This document shows positions 1 to 11,236 of a DNA stretch of 64,000 nucleotides, piece after piece. The stretch comes from Furcasterigmium furcatum (lineage: Eukaryota; Ascomycota; Sordariomycetes; Glomerellales; Plectosphaerellaceae). The position numbers and the translations under genes are program-made. Under the pieces are notes generated by a model. That model saw only the letters and a list, made by a program, of their open reading frames with translations, searched no databases and was not told the DNA's origin. The stretch is taken from the NCBI GenBank assembly GCA_001599815.1, contig BCIA01000006.1:622961-686960 (forward strand). The letters are read 5' to 3'. Position 1 is the first letter of the stretch. Each line of letters starts with the position of its first letter.

Positions 1-155
1 GACAGCAGCTTGACGTTCGGCACGTCAGGGAAGAGGGCAGCGACATTCTCAGGATCAAGCCGAAGAGGTCGCGTGTTGTTGGCGTATGCCAGTTGGGCCT
101 TGACCAGCCCGGCCTGGAGCAGGCCAGCGACGAGGGCAAAGGCTTGCAGGCGCAT
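1..155 (-). CDS. Secreted protein, N-terminal fragment (runs off left edge)
   Basis: The reading frame starts at the ATG complementary to 153-155 and stays open to base 1, giving about 51 residues. Residues 1-20 look like a classical signal peptide: MRLQ, then a hydrophobic stretch ending ..LVKA before QLAY. The start of the mature chain contains an N-glycosylation sequon (NNT). A TATA-like element lies about 125 bp upstream on the same strand. I do not recognise the family from this short piece; it is most likely an extracellular enzyme or cell-surface protein. The remainder lies outside the window. Confidence 0.6.
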   Translation of the reverse strand, partial: MRLQAFALVAGLLQAGLVKAQLAYANNTRPLRLDPENVAALFPDVPNVKLL

Positions 156-1283
156 GGTGCCGGTGTTCTTAGCTAATCTGTATCCTCTTGCCTAGATGGA
201 TGGCAAGCTGGGTAAGCTGTTGAGGGTGAGGCTTCAGGATCATCATGGCTCCTGGTTTTTCCCCCATCACTCGGCCTTTTATATCCTCATCTCAACAGTG
301 TGTGCCTCTTGCATCATTGCCCCGGCCGATGCTTGCGCGAGGATTCCGTGACCGTTCTCCGCCATCGCATCACTCTCCGCATCACTCTCCGTCGTCGTAT
401 GAGAGGTTGCGGAAATGGAGAATCAGCAGACGAAGCCGAGGCCGGAGCCCACGGGATTGGTATCACAAACCCTTCCCGCGGGAGTGGAAAGGTCGAGAGG
501 GGGAATGGTGCTATAACAGCTGCACATTGGCGCTGGCATCATCCAGCCAAGCTCAGTCCACAGGAACTTTGACGGGTCTCAAGGAACAGCGCTTGTTCTC
601 TGCGCGATATAAGCATCGGCGGCATCTGCACTTGAGGGACTTTGAGGTGGAGAGTAACATCGCCGTCATCGCGTGACGGTCACGCCTTATTATTCCCAAC
701 TTAAATCCTAGTGTCGGCATTGTCACAATCCCTATACTCCTCGTTGTCCTCAGCACAGCTGTTTCTTGATTGTTGCATAATGGGTCACGGGTCAGGCTGG
801 GGATACGGTGATGGTTATAAGCCCATGGAGAGTTGAGAGCACGTTGATTGGCGTATCGACGGAGGATAAGCTCGATTCACTGGTATGGAAGTCAGCTTTG
901 TATGGGACTTGACGGCTTACTCTGAAGCAGGGTAAGCAGGAGATCTTCACTTCGTCATTGGGCAGAGGTCGCAATGAGATTTCCTGTTCCGGGTTTGGGG
1001 GAGTTCTGGGTGGTTTCCCCCCCGGTTGGTCAGTCCTAACCATCAACGAGGTCAGCGCCAATGCTGATCATGTCCAACATACTCGCAACGTTTAACCCTT
1101 TTGCCTCCCTTCCGCGGAAGCTAAGAGGCGGCCGTGCATAGAACAACAGGCGCCACCAAGTCATTCTCATGGGCGATAGATAGGTTATAACGCCTGGGTG
1201 GCCGCCGCATCGCGGGTGGCATCCGCCAGTCTGCTGCTCCCTCCAGCATCTCGGATCGCTCAACGACGCGCTGTAACCACACC
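156..1283. other. Intergenic region between divergent genes
   Basis: This region separates the minus-strand secreted protein from the plus-strand P450, so it should hold both promoters. Open frames on both strands are short, lack splice-supported extensions and resemble no family. Apart from the TATA candidate nothing is recognisable. Confidence 0.5.
277..284 (-). promoter_or_regulatory. TATA-box candidate for the secreted protein gene
   Basis: The minus strand reads ATATAAAA here, about 122 bp before the ATG of the leftmost gene. Position and sequence fit a fungal core promoter; there is no independent support. Confidence 0.4.
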
Positions 1284-3063
1284 ATGATCCAAACGACGGC
1301 CATCGGCCTCTCTGTCGCCGGCCTGGTCGTACTTGCAGCATGGCGATACCTGCTCCCGAAGCCGTACCCGGGCATCCCATTCAACCCCGAGTCCGCTGGG
1401 CGCATCACCGGCGACATTCCTCACATCATGGCTGCTGTCGAGTCCACAGGAAACATGAGCGTGGCCCTGTTCGCCGCGACCACGGGAAGGCTTGGCTCGC
1501 CCGTCGCCCAGGTCCTGTTCCCCGGCTATCGCAGGCCCCTCATTATCGTGCACGACCCGCGCGAGGCCGAGGACATCCTCAACCGCCGGGGCAAGGAGTT
1601 CGACAAAGCCTTCGACAACGCCTGGGCACTCAGGCCCTTCCTGCCGCAGGGCTCGACCACCCAGTTCACCACGCCCGAGCTCAAGGCCCAGAAACGCCTC
1701 TGGGCTGACGCCCTGAGCCCCGACTTCCTGAAGAAGGTCGTCGCCACCAACGTGCACGACTCGGTCCTCGTGCTCCTGGACCTGTGGCGCCTCAAAGCCA
1801 CCACCGTGCCCGAGGGCCGCCCGTTCCCCATCGCCAACGACTTTGCCGACGCCTCCTTCGACACGATCTTCAAGGCCATCGTGGGCATCGATCCGGGCAT
1901 GGTCAAGAACAGTATCGCCAAGGTGCGTCTCGAGGTGAATGGCAAAGCGTCCGACGAGGCCGTTGCCCGCCTCCCCCGTCCACGCGGCAGTCGAATCCGC
2001 GAAGAGGTCGTGTACGTGGGCGAGGCCTTTCTGCGCAACTGCAACTCACCATCGCTCTACTGGGCCAGCAAGCTGACGGAGCTGACACCGCGGTTCCGTC
2101 GCTACCGACGCAACGTGGACGCGGAGATTGGCGAGGCTATGACGGCCGCAGTCGCGCGCCTCGAGCGCCTGGAGACAGGCAGCCTCGACGCCGACGAGCT
2201 CGACACTTGCATGATGGACCTCGTGCTGCGGCGGCGCGTCGCCACGGCCCGGAAGGAGGGCGTGCCGACGCTCGATCCCATGGCGGACGGGGCGCTGCGG
2301 GACGAGATGCTGGCCATGATAATCGGGGGGTTCGACTCGACGTCCGTCACGCTGACGTGGTTCTCCAAGTTCATGTCGGAGAACCAGCAGGCGCAGGGCG
2401 AGCTGCGCGCCGCCCTGAGGGCGGCTTTCCCGAGGGCGCAGGCCCCAGAGGCACACGAGATGTACGAGGCGAACATCCCGTACCTCGACGCCGTGTGCGA
2501 GGAGACGCTGCGGTGCGCGACGACCGTGACGTCTAACTTGCGGCAGGCCACCGTCGACACGCAGATCCTCGGGTTTCCGATCCCCAAGGGCGCCCAGGTC
2601 ATCATGAGCTTCGACATGGTCAACAAGTCTCCAGCACTCGATGGGATGGACTCCCTCCGGACGTCGGGTTATCACGCCCATGTTTCCAAGCACGGCGAGG
2701 GGCTCGAAGAGGCAGCAGGGCGGGATCTGGGGAGCTTCCAGCCGCGAAGGTGGCTCGTGAAGGACAAGAGCACGGGCGAGGACAGGTTCAACCCGTACGC
2801 TCTGCCGGCGCTTGCCTTTGGCGGAGGGTACAGGGGATGCTACGGTACGATCTCTCTCATGCTTCATTCTTTGCAGGGGCAGTACTGACCAGCCGGACGC
2901 TTCAGGACGAAAACTCGCCATGATGAACCTCCACACCGTCATGACACTTCTCATCCTCAATATGGAGTTTCTCGAGCTGCCAGAGGAGTTTCGTTCGACT
3001 GGCACCACGGACTTGATATTCCGCGCTCCCGATAAGGCGTTTGCGAATGTGCGGATCTTATAG
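1284..3063 (+). CDS. Cytochrome P450 monooxygenase (membrane-anchored)
   Basis: Two exons, 1284-2844 and 2906-3063, give 572 residues. The intron starts GTACGA and ends TTCAG, with TACTGAC as a branch site. Without splicing the frame would stop just after the haem motif; splicing restores the expected C-terminal tail. Visible landmarks: N-terminal hydrophobic anchor (about residues 5-24) followed by the proline-rich hinge PKPYPGIP; I-helix GGFDST (348-353); K-helix ExxR (E407-R410); meander FQPRRW (485-490); haem-binding FGGGYRGCYG (512-521) with Cys519 as thiolate ligand. It should act on the ER with an NADPH-P450 reductase. Its substrate cannot be told. No synthase gene lies nearby, so a secondary-metabolite role is unsupported; detoxification or a stand-alone oxidation is equally possible. 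Confidence 0.93.
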
Positions 3064-3513
3064 AACACTTGCGGCAGAGACCACTGGGAACGAAATCACG
3101 ACAGGTTAGGCTAGGAAGCAGGCGCAAAGCTGGAGTTCTCATATTTTCCGCGTTGATTCAACCATTCATCAAGGTAAGCACCGATATGCCGTCTTGTTCA
3201 GGGGCATCGTGACCGAAACAACTTGGGCTTGGGTCTTATTCACTGTCGAAGAAGTAACGGATGGCTCTATCGCTTATATATCGTATCATTCAAGTAGTGG
3301 AAATAAGCCATGTCTATCTTATTGTACAACAATGCGAAAAGCTCATCATTCAGCCGAGGACACACTGACTCGCGCATGTCTAATCCATGACCCCGGGCCG
3401 GCCACGAGATTGTGCCGCCAGGTTCCAACCGCATCAAGCAAAACAAAATCGCCGACAACTCCTGCGCTGACCCTCTTTCAAGATTCATACATCGTGGCGG
3501 AAGACTGGCGGTT
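3064..3513. other. Intergenic region between convergent genes
   Basis: This is the 3' space shared by the P450 (plus) and the four-TM protein (minus). I see nothing in it beyond short spurious frames. Confidence 0.5.
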
Positions 3514-4109
3514 CTAAACAGCCATGCCCATGTGGTGCTTGCCGGTCGTCACTTGGGTCATCTTCGTTCGAGAATGCCATTCGTATGCGAGAACGGCGAT
3601 GTTGACAATCTCTAGGACGCTGGATACAGATGTCAGCCATAATTCAGGTGACGAGGATAGAATACCAATATGACTTACGCAGCGGAGATCTGCATTCCGA
3701 TCAGGGAGTTTTCCAGGCGACGGGCTTCAACTGTGGCCGCCGGGTCGGACAGTCCTACTACGATGGCCGTGCCGATGCAGCATCCTACGGCAACGAGTCC
3801 GCCGATGGCGAGGGAAGCGGCCCGGCGGGGGCAGAAGGCGATGCTGCCATACCACACGTACACGGCCATGCCGGCTGCGGTAATGAACCACGCCATGGCA
3901 ACGATGGCCTGAGGAGGGTTAGCACTTGCTGAATAGTCGAAGTGTCTGCGGAAAAGGGGACATACCAGGGCCATGGGGACCTTGAAGTTCTCGCGATCAT
4001 GCTCATATCGCAGGATGGAAACCAACGCGAGAGAGACGATGCTGAGGATGGCGCACACGATGCGCGCGGGGATCGTCCCCGAGAAGAATGTCGTGCATGA
4101 TCGAGTCAT
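3514..4109 (-). CDS. Four-TM membrane protein, MARVEL-like layout
   Basis: Three exons on the minus strand: 4109-3966, 3908-3679 and 3619-3514, giving 159 residues. The first intron (57 nt, GTATGT..CTCAG, branch GCTAAC) is a multiple of three, so unspliced DNA also reads through. The second (59 nt, GTAAGT..CCAG) is needed to get past an in-frame stop. Four hydrophobic segments are visible: one near residues 15-35, one around AMAWFITAAGMAVYVWYG, one in IGGLVAVGCCIGTAIVVGL, and one in the last exon. The charged turn CPRRAAS and the short size fit fungal MARVEL-type proteins, but no diagnostic residue proves it. The molecular role is unknown. Confidence 0.7.
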
Positions 4110-4931
4110 TGTGTGTCTGGTAGATTTGCTGCTTCTGGTAGCTTAAGGTGTTCTGGTTTGTTGATGGACTCCAAAATCAAACAAGACTCCCTTGGCGGGA
4201 TTCCCGACTTAAGTACAACAAGATCTTCGAGATCCAAACGTCCAGTGCGCCCACGATCAGCCCGCGGGATGACCGATGTGGCTGTGAGAATCCACCGAGA
4301 TCCCCAAGTTCGCTGGCACCGCCCCGAAAATCCCCAATGACGGCGGGTGTCTCAGCCCTCTTTGGTGCAGATCCCTGCCCAGGCTGTCCAGGGTCCTCCG
4401 AGATACGCGGATGGCCTCAAGCTTGTGCCTGAAAGGGGTTTGATCGGGGCGCCGAGGAACGGGAGATCGGGCACACCCATTGGCTCTCGACGTCATAAGA
4501 GATGGAAGTGGGATAACTTGAAGAACCAAAGGACCGTTTTCGGTCGTCGTCACTCGTCAGAATTGCGATGTCGACTTTGGCCCCTTGACAAGAGTTCGGT
4601 ATACGCGACGAGCCTGCATCAAGTAGTCCTCGAGGGACCCAGGGCTGTGTTGGCGCCCCTGCCTTACGCGTATCTTGCTGCCAGGGATCGCGAGTGTGGC
4701 CTCAACAACGCTCCTCATTGGTGACAGGGGACAATCCAGACAGCGGGCGCAACTTCGAGTCGACCCAGGAACAGGGCTGACAACCTGACACGACACACTG
4801 CGACACCAGCAGAACGACATGAGGTCAACTTTGACTGATGAGTCTAACAAAGGCTTGCTCTATTCGTATCTATCCGGAATGCCTCATGCCGGCTTCAATG
4901 CATTCATTACATCGTCTCCCCGCTCGCTCGC
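4110..4931. other. Intergenic region
   Basis: This lies upstream of the four-TM gene and downstream of the aldolase gene. Frames present are short and show no family resemblance or convincing splice sites. Confidence 0.5.
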
Positions 4932-6082
4932 TCATGACGACTCCTCCTTTCCGTTCAGCACGGGAACCGTCTGCTCGGAAGACCCGTTCGTCTCCTTTCC
5001 ATTTGTCTCGGCCTCGCCCATCTTCTCGACAAGCTCCCTCGCGTTGTTCATGCCGTCCTTGACGAGGCCAGCAAGGCCCCAGAGGTCAAAGGCCACCGCA
5101 ATGGCGGCGTAGCCCTGCCCGATCATCATGGGGACCATCGCCGGAGACTGGGCGCCACTGTATTTCCACTGTCAGCGATTCATCTAGGTAAAATTCATCT
5201 CACGGCAGTACGTACCCGAACAGCGGCAGGTTGTGCTTCTTGGCACCGGCCACGAAGCGGCCCATGGCCTCCATGAAGGCCTCGGGCGGCGGCGCGTTCA
5301 TCTTGAAGTCGATGCCGGCGTCGGCGCTGTAGTCGCCGGGGCCGAACATGAGGCCGGAGACGCCCGGGACGGAGGCGATCTCGTCGAGGTTGTTGAGGCC
5401 CTTGACGCTCTCGATCTGCGGGATGAGGGCGATGTGGTTGTTCGAGTTCTTCATGTTGAAGGCGTCGTTCTCGTACAGCGAGGCGTCGTGGATGCCGGGG
5501 ACGAAGGTCCAGGGGCTGAACGAGCGCTGGCCGAGGGGGGCTGTCGGGGCGTGTTAGAAGGGCCTCCGGCTGGGATTTGCTGGGTTTGTGACTTACGGTA
5601 GTAGACCTCCCTGATCATTTCCCGGACCTCCTCGGCGGTCTCGGTGTGAGGCATGACGATGGCGGAGGCGCCGGCGTCCAGGGCGGTGGCCAGGCCGGTG
5701 GGATCGTTCTTGGCAACGCGGACGACGACGAGGGACTTGCCCTCGGAGTGGTGCTGGGCGGCCTGGATGGCACTGTGCGGGTGGTTAGACAGGAGAACTG
5801 ACATGAAGATTAGCAGCTGGCTTACTCGTAGAGGGTCAGGCGGTCAAAGACGCCGTGCTCGTAGTCGATCCAGATAAAGTCGGGCTTGGTCATGGCGAGG
5901 ACCTTGGTGACGAAGACGCTGGGGATGCCGTGGGCGGCACCAAAGAGAGTCTTCTTGGGGTCAGCCATGGCCTGGCGGATGGCCTCCTGGAAGTTTCCGG
6001 GATGCGTGAGGATGGCAGCGCGGTGAGTGGGCTTGCCGTGCAGCTCGGGCTGCTCGAGCCAGGGTGCGTTGTTGGGAGCCAT
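4932..6082 (-). CDS. HpcH/HpaI-family aldolase
   Basis: Four exons: 6082-5826, 5772-5597, 5540-5216 and 5157-4932, giving 327 residues. Introns are 53-58 nt with standard ends and all phases agree. The family cleaves 4-hydroxy-2-oxo acids into pyruvate plus an aldehyde with a divalent metal. Signatures in order: IDYEHGVFD (active-site loop), DAGASAIVMPHTET, PQIESVKGLNN with the metal-binding Glu, and GPGDYSADAG with the metal-binding Asp. The C-terminal ~40 residues are charged and variable. A more upstream in-frame Met exists, but the Met at 6082 (MAPNNAPWLEQ) fits the usual short N-terminus. No signal peptide is seen, so it is probably cytosolic. It probably serves breakdown of sugar acids or aromatic-derived oxo acids; the exact substrate is not readable. 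Confidence 0.9.
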
Positions 6083-8142
6083 GTTGGAGGTGCTGGAGGA
6101 GGCTTTTGGAGGATGGATGCGGTGGTGCTGTTTACGGAGAGGACTTGGAAAGGGACCTGCTGGATTGCTTGCTTGGATAGAACTTGAAGGGACTGGTGAT
6201 ACGGTACACATTCTTGCGGGAGTGCGGCATGGTGTCTTTTATACATGCGACCTGCCACCGTGGCCGACCAGCATTACTCATCTCGTCCTCAGGCTCCAAG
6301 CGCAAGTCCACCCTGAAGTGGCCTTAGGAGGTTATGTCACCGCTGCTCCGGCCGCAGTTCTCGCACTTGTCAGCTTATGCTGTGGGGCGCCGGTTGCTTC
6401 TTTGGTACAGTAGCACGAGTTGTCAAGTATGTTGCGACACCCCGGCGCAACCTGCGGCGGTCGATCGGCGGAGAAACAGGCAACACAGGGCCGGACATAC
6501 CGGGCCCGGGGCGGAGGTAAGAAGGCATCCTGCATGCCATTCCCAGCGCCCGGACCATTGAGCTGTTTCTTCGTGCGTCTGGGGATTATTCTGATCCTTC
6601 GACGAGGGACGAGGACATTCTTCCGATGCTACTCTCCCCGGGACATGATACCGGCCAAGGCCGAGGCCGCACGGCAGACGACAGAGCTTCATGCATCATC
6701 GAGGCGGTGCCAGGTTCCAGTGCCGGCCCCCAATGCTTGTTAGCGCCGTTTACACCCCTCGCCTCCACGTCGAATCGGGGGGTTTCCCATCCGAGCCAAC
6801 CGGGGGCACCCATCACGACGGAAGGTTCACTGGATGTCTATCGTCTGAACAACCAATTCGGAGCGGTCAGTGCCGCTGAGGTGAGCCGGAGGAGTTTATT
6901 ATTGTCGTCGCCCAATTTCCGAGCCCCATGCCCCCCACACAAAAGGAAGAAGAAGAGAAGAGTAGGAAGAAGAGGGGATATTCCAAAGGCAACGTTGAAG
7001 AACCCGCGAAGCATGCCCCGCGAGGGCTAGTTTTGGACGTGGCTGATTGTTATCAGCCGCATCAACGGCTTAAAATATGCATTGCCATCACCAGCGAGGC
7101 GGCACGGCCACACGTGGCGGACGTCTTCATGCACTGCCAGTGTTCGTCCAGTTCTAGCGCCGGGGACTTATAAAGCCACTCGATGCACCAGATCTAGATG
7201 CGTCCACTGGAACAACCCCCCACCCTTCTCAGATTGGGGTTCCGCCAACCCAACTGTCAGCAGTCGTCTGGTTGCGTCGGTCTGCGTGGCGATGGCACCC
7301 GAATTTCTAATCACTTCCTCGAGACACGAGTGACGAAAAACCTGGTATTCGCCATGAGTGCTTCTTTTATAGCCAACCAATCTGAAATACGCGGATGAAC
7401 ACAGTCCAACACTCAAAACGGTTGCTCGTAAGCTATGCGTACGAGAGTGGTGGCAATTGGCGAGGTTGGTGTTCGGTCGGCCCCAGGACGGCGGGGGGCA
7501 TCAGCGGTCTCAGCCACCGTGGCGGGGAGTCTCCAACGGATGTTTCAAGTGGCAGTGGACGGACCGGTATCCGATTCGGGGCATGTTTCCCCTTGGGGAT
7601 GCTCGCATTCGCATCCAATCCATTTGTACGAGCTGGCCAGTGGCGCAACAGAAGCTTGCCCTCACACTTCGGGTTGCTGACGCTGACAAACCTCCGATTC
7701 ATGGAGCTATTAATGAGGTAGACAGCACACAATTCATGTAGGTAAGGCAAGGAACACGCCATCATCACAGCCTTACGGCTTGTCAACCGAATTGGGCCAC
7801 CGATGTCAGCAAGCTGCAACCACCACCACCGTCACCACCAGTGATGCTCCCCTGAGCCTGTTGCTGTGCTGCTAGCTCCACCATTGAAGGGCGACATGAA
7901 AGGTTAGGGCTCAGCGAGCGTTCGTACAGACATTGACTTGACCACAGGCGCTCATCATCAGTACTCTGAACACGGGCGCTCTGGATTTCCTGGCATTGCC
8001 ATCCACGTCTCAAACCGGAGGGCTTCGTTAGTGCGACAGGGCTCGGCATCCAATTCACTTCCAGCCCCTTCGACTCACCTCGGAAGATTCGTCACGATAT
8101 GAGCCTGGAGAATCCACGAAAGCACGCTTTGATCGTGACCGC
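6083..8142. other. Long intergenic region (about 2 kb)
   Basis: Several frames of 60-135 codons exist on both strands, but none shows a domain, signal peptide or consistent splicing, and they overlap in competing frames. Apart from the aldolase TATA candidate I see nothing. A non-coding transcript or regulatory region cannot be excluded. Confidence 0.45.
6237..6243 (-). promoter_or_regulatory. TATA-box candidate for the aldolase gene
   Basis: The minus strand reads TATAAAA, about 155 bp upstream of the chosen aldolase start. This is plausible only by sequence and spacing. Confidence 0.35.
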
Positions 8143-9124
8143 CTAGTAGCCCATTGCCCGAGTGTAGTCATGGTAGCCATCCACCGCAGCCGGTTCCTCC
8201 AGGTACATCTTCATGTGGTTGTGCCAGTTCGACGCATACACAGCAGTGAACTCGGCCTTGCAGAACTCCCAGTAGTCCGGATACCACCCCGACTGCTCCC
8301 AGTCGATAATTGCGACGATCTTCGACGGGCATTTCTCGTCAACGAGGATGTTGCTGGGATGGAGGTCGGCGTGTGTAAAGAAGATTTCGCCGTCGTCGGG
8401 GAGCGTCGCGCGATACGGATCCTGAAGCTCTTCCGGCTTTCGACCGTGACCTGACCGTATCTTCAGAGAGAGCCAGTCGTGGAATTCCTTGATGGAGGCG
8501 AAAGGTCCGGCTGGAGGTTTGCCAGCGTGGGTGATGGAACGGTCGCAGTAGCCAGCCCGATTGATCTGGCCTGAGAGACTCATCGTCAGCGGGTCGAGGA
8601 ATGACGAGAATGAGGTGTGAGGTTTCGTATGTACCCAGAAAGATATCAGCAGGATCTTGCCGAAGTGTCCGCAGTGCACCAACAACAGATTTCATCCCGT
8701 AGACGAAAGTGAGCTTCTCTTCCGCGGTCATCGAGTCCCATCGCGTCTCGACGGTGACGCCGTTCACCAACTCCATGTAAAGCAGGACGTAACCACCTTC
8801 AGTGGACCATCCGTAGATCTCCGGCACGGGGAGCTGGGGGGAGAGACGGCGAATGGTCCAAAGACATTGGCCTTCGGAAATAGAGACGGTGTTGTCCCGG
8901 CCGAATTTGACTGCAAGAAGGCCGAGAGAATGGAAGAAGACGGGTCGGGGTTTCGGCCATGTGCTGTTTTGCGGGGAATCCTGTGCCGCGGTCAGCGCCA
9001 GCACCTCAGCGAGAGAGGGGAACGAGGAATCACATCCGTGCCGAGAGAAGAACGAAGAGTCCTTGAAGGCGACCACAGGTTCTGCAGGTAGGGAAGACAG
9101 CGAAATGATGGGACTTGATGACAT
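8143..9124 (-). CDS. Phosphotransferase-fold (APH) kinase-like protein
   Basis: Two exons, 9124-8635 and 8570-8143, separated by a 64-nt GTACAT..CTCAG intron, give 305 residues. The fold is that of small-molecule kinases related to aminoglycoside/choline phosphotransferases. The catalytic loop HADLHPSN and the metal-binding IDWEQSGWYP are in the second exon. Upstream, AVKFG supplies the ATP-binding lysine and an ELVNG hinge is present. Fungi carry many such paralogues, mostly uncharacterised, and antibiotic resistance should not be assumed. An in-frame Met at 9238 would add 38 residues; 9124 (MSSSPIISLSSLP) was chosen because it looks like the usual start for this fungal group. The substrate is unknown. 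Confidence 0.85.
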
Positions 9125-9360
9125 GCCCGCGGAATGAAGCTGGCTCCGAGGGTGTTTGGGGGCACCAAAAGACAGTGAATCAAGGCGGGGTCGGCGGATC
9201 ATAGGAGCATCCATCGGCCCCTGTAGCTGTTGGTTCACGACGTTGGCCGAGACTGCGAGTGCCTACTAGTACGTAAGCAGACAGGTCACAGATTCCAGTT
9301 GGTGCAATCTCCAGTCCGTCAACGTATCATTATCTTTATTTCACTACCCTGCTATCCATT

Positions 9361-10193
9361 TCATGACTTGTTCGAGGGAGCGACGGCCACAGTGGGCTGG
9401 GCGGGAGCCCGCCTCGCCCTCCTCTTCCTCAGACAACTCCACACACAGCAGGAGACGCACGAGCCGATAAGAACCGCCACAATGATAGGCAGACCGATCG
9501 CCAGGAAGGACACGAAGCTCTGGTCAACTTTATAACCCGGGCTGTCCCCCCTGCCGTCATACACGCCGTCTGGGATGACCTCGCCGGGGGTCCAGGTGGG
9601 CACCATCATGTAGCTGGTCAGCGTCGGCGGCATCGGGGACAGAGTCGACCTGTCCGAGGAGGCCCAGGCAATGTGCCAGGCCTGGTGGACGAGTAGAGTG
9701 ACGCCGCCGTCACCATCCGTGTCCGTGACATAACGACCGCAGTCCATTGTCATCGCTTGCAGTACCTCTTGGCCCTGGTCATAGCTCACGTAGGTGAAAC
9801 CGCTTCGTGGGTTGTGTTAGTACATTGCAACATCAAGCAGGGCGGAGAACGGGGTAGTAGTGAGTGGCAGGCAGACCTCTGGCAGCAGTAGGCCGTAGAG
9901 TAGTAGGGAAGGAGGTCGGACATGTCGTTGTATATCCAGCCACTGGGGCACACGCCGGGGCTGAAGAACACATTGTACTGTGGGTAAGAAGGATCCAATA
10001 TGCCCGAAGGGTAGCACGAGGGGTCGGCGGAGGACATCAGGATTGGCGGCCGCGCCGCGGCGTTCCGGCGGCCAGCAAGGCTGGTGGGCGTCCAGTGTGA
10101 GCAGCCGGATGGCTGCACGAAGGGCGTGGTGAGGGCGAGCACCGTTGGCGATGCCGTCGCGGACTCAGGTGATGAGGGGCTGCTCGACGACAT
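9361..10193 (-). CDS. Single-pass membrane protein with cysteine-rich ectodomain
   Basis: Two exons, 10193-9877 and 9802-9361, give 252 residues. The 74-nt intron begins GTCTGC and ends CGAAG, with TACTAACAC as a strong branch site. The ectodomain has paired cysteines (CYPSG, GVCPSGW, YCCQSG), resembling fungal surface proteins of unknown function. A transmembrane helix (FVSFLAIGLPIIVAVLIGS) is followed by a Cys-rich then basic juxtamembrane stretch (SCLRKRRARRAP) and a short cytoplasmic tail. There is no clear N-terminal signal peptide, so the first ~25 Ser/Thr-rich residues may be mis-started. It could be a plasma-membrane or wall-sensing protein, but this is inference from topology only. 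Confidence 0.72.
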
Positions 10194-11236
10194 GGCGGCT
10201 TGGCGAGCTTGTAACTTTGAAAGACCCGAGTCTCCTCGCAGGTTTAAAGTCCTGAAAGGGGTAGGCGGCGATGCGAATTATACGTCCAGAGCGCGATGAG
10301 TTTCGGGAAGGGATTCTTCGGCGGGGGAAGCGCGTGTTGGGCAAGATTGGAAGGTATGTTCGTTCTTTGAAGACACGAACGAGATGAGCCATTGTCGCGC
10401 CGCCATGGCATCGATGAGCTGATAAAAATAATCTGATATGCCGTATAAAGTACTGTATGTACCGCTTTTGTAGAAACCGGTGGTGCAATACTGGTTACTA
10501 GATTTCCGAACCCTGGTCCTGCTTGACGTGACGGGGCAGCTGAAGTTCTCTTCCGTGCCTGGAGCAGCCAATCAAGCTCACCAACATCCATGCATGTCAT
10601 GTCGGTCTGCGGCACAGACGAGCTTGAATTTCACGATGCATGGTTCACGGGCTAGCGGAAGCTCGTCCGGCGCCTTGGCAAGTACAGGTATTTCAGGGGC
10701 GACTTGGTGCACGTGTCGAGGTGGTTCACGAGGTCGATTGCGAGTAGCCAGCACCAACCGGCGAGCACGGTCTGGCCCTCGTCTGCAAAACAATTATTAC
10801 CTCTGAGGATCCATTAGGACTGGAGGTGCAGCGCCATGGCTGGTGAGCGCAGCCTGAGGGCTGATAAAACGCGGTCGAGCTCGAGGGATCTGCGAGATTA
10901 ACCACGTCGTCCTTCTGAATGCGGAGATTCAATCGACTAGAATCGCCAACGGCCAGAGGAGGGACAGGGTATATGGTTCGTTCACGCCCTGCTCGCCTGA
11001 CAATCGCATCCCCGGAAGTTGCTCATGTCTGAGCCAGAGATCCTCGCCGTGGCAAACCCGCCGTATCCGACTCGTGATTATTTCACAGTAAGCCGGACGC
11101 GATGGCGAGAGGCTGTGATATGACTGACGGTTCAAGAACTCGGGCTGCTCGATGAGTTGGTGATCACTAAAAGTGAAGTGGACCGGAATGTCCCCCGCGG
11201 GGCCGGCAACCCTGCCCGGAGCGGGGCCCCACTTCC
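10194..11236. other. Intergenic region
   Basis: This lies between the upstream end of the Cys-rich membrane protein gene and the 3' end of the transporter gene. Only short unsupported frames are present. Confidence 0.45.

Noticed and set aside
1284..9124. Secondary-metabolite cluster around the P450
   Set aside because: No polyketide synthase, NRPS, terpene synthase, cluster regulator or transporter lies beside it; P450, aldolase and kinase-like genes alone do not make a cluster.
8143..9124. Antibiotic-resistance aminoglycoside kinase
   Set aside because: Fungal APH-fold proteins form large families of unknown or metabolic function; nothing points to drug resistance.
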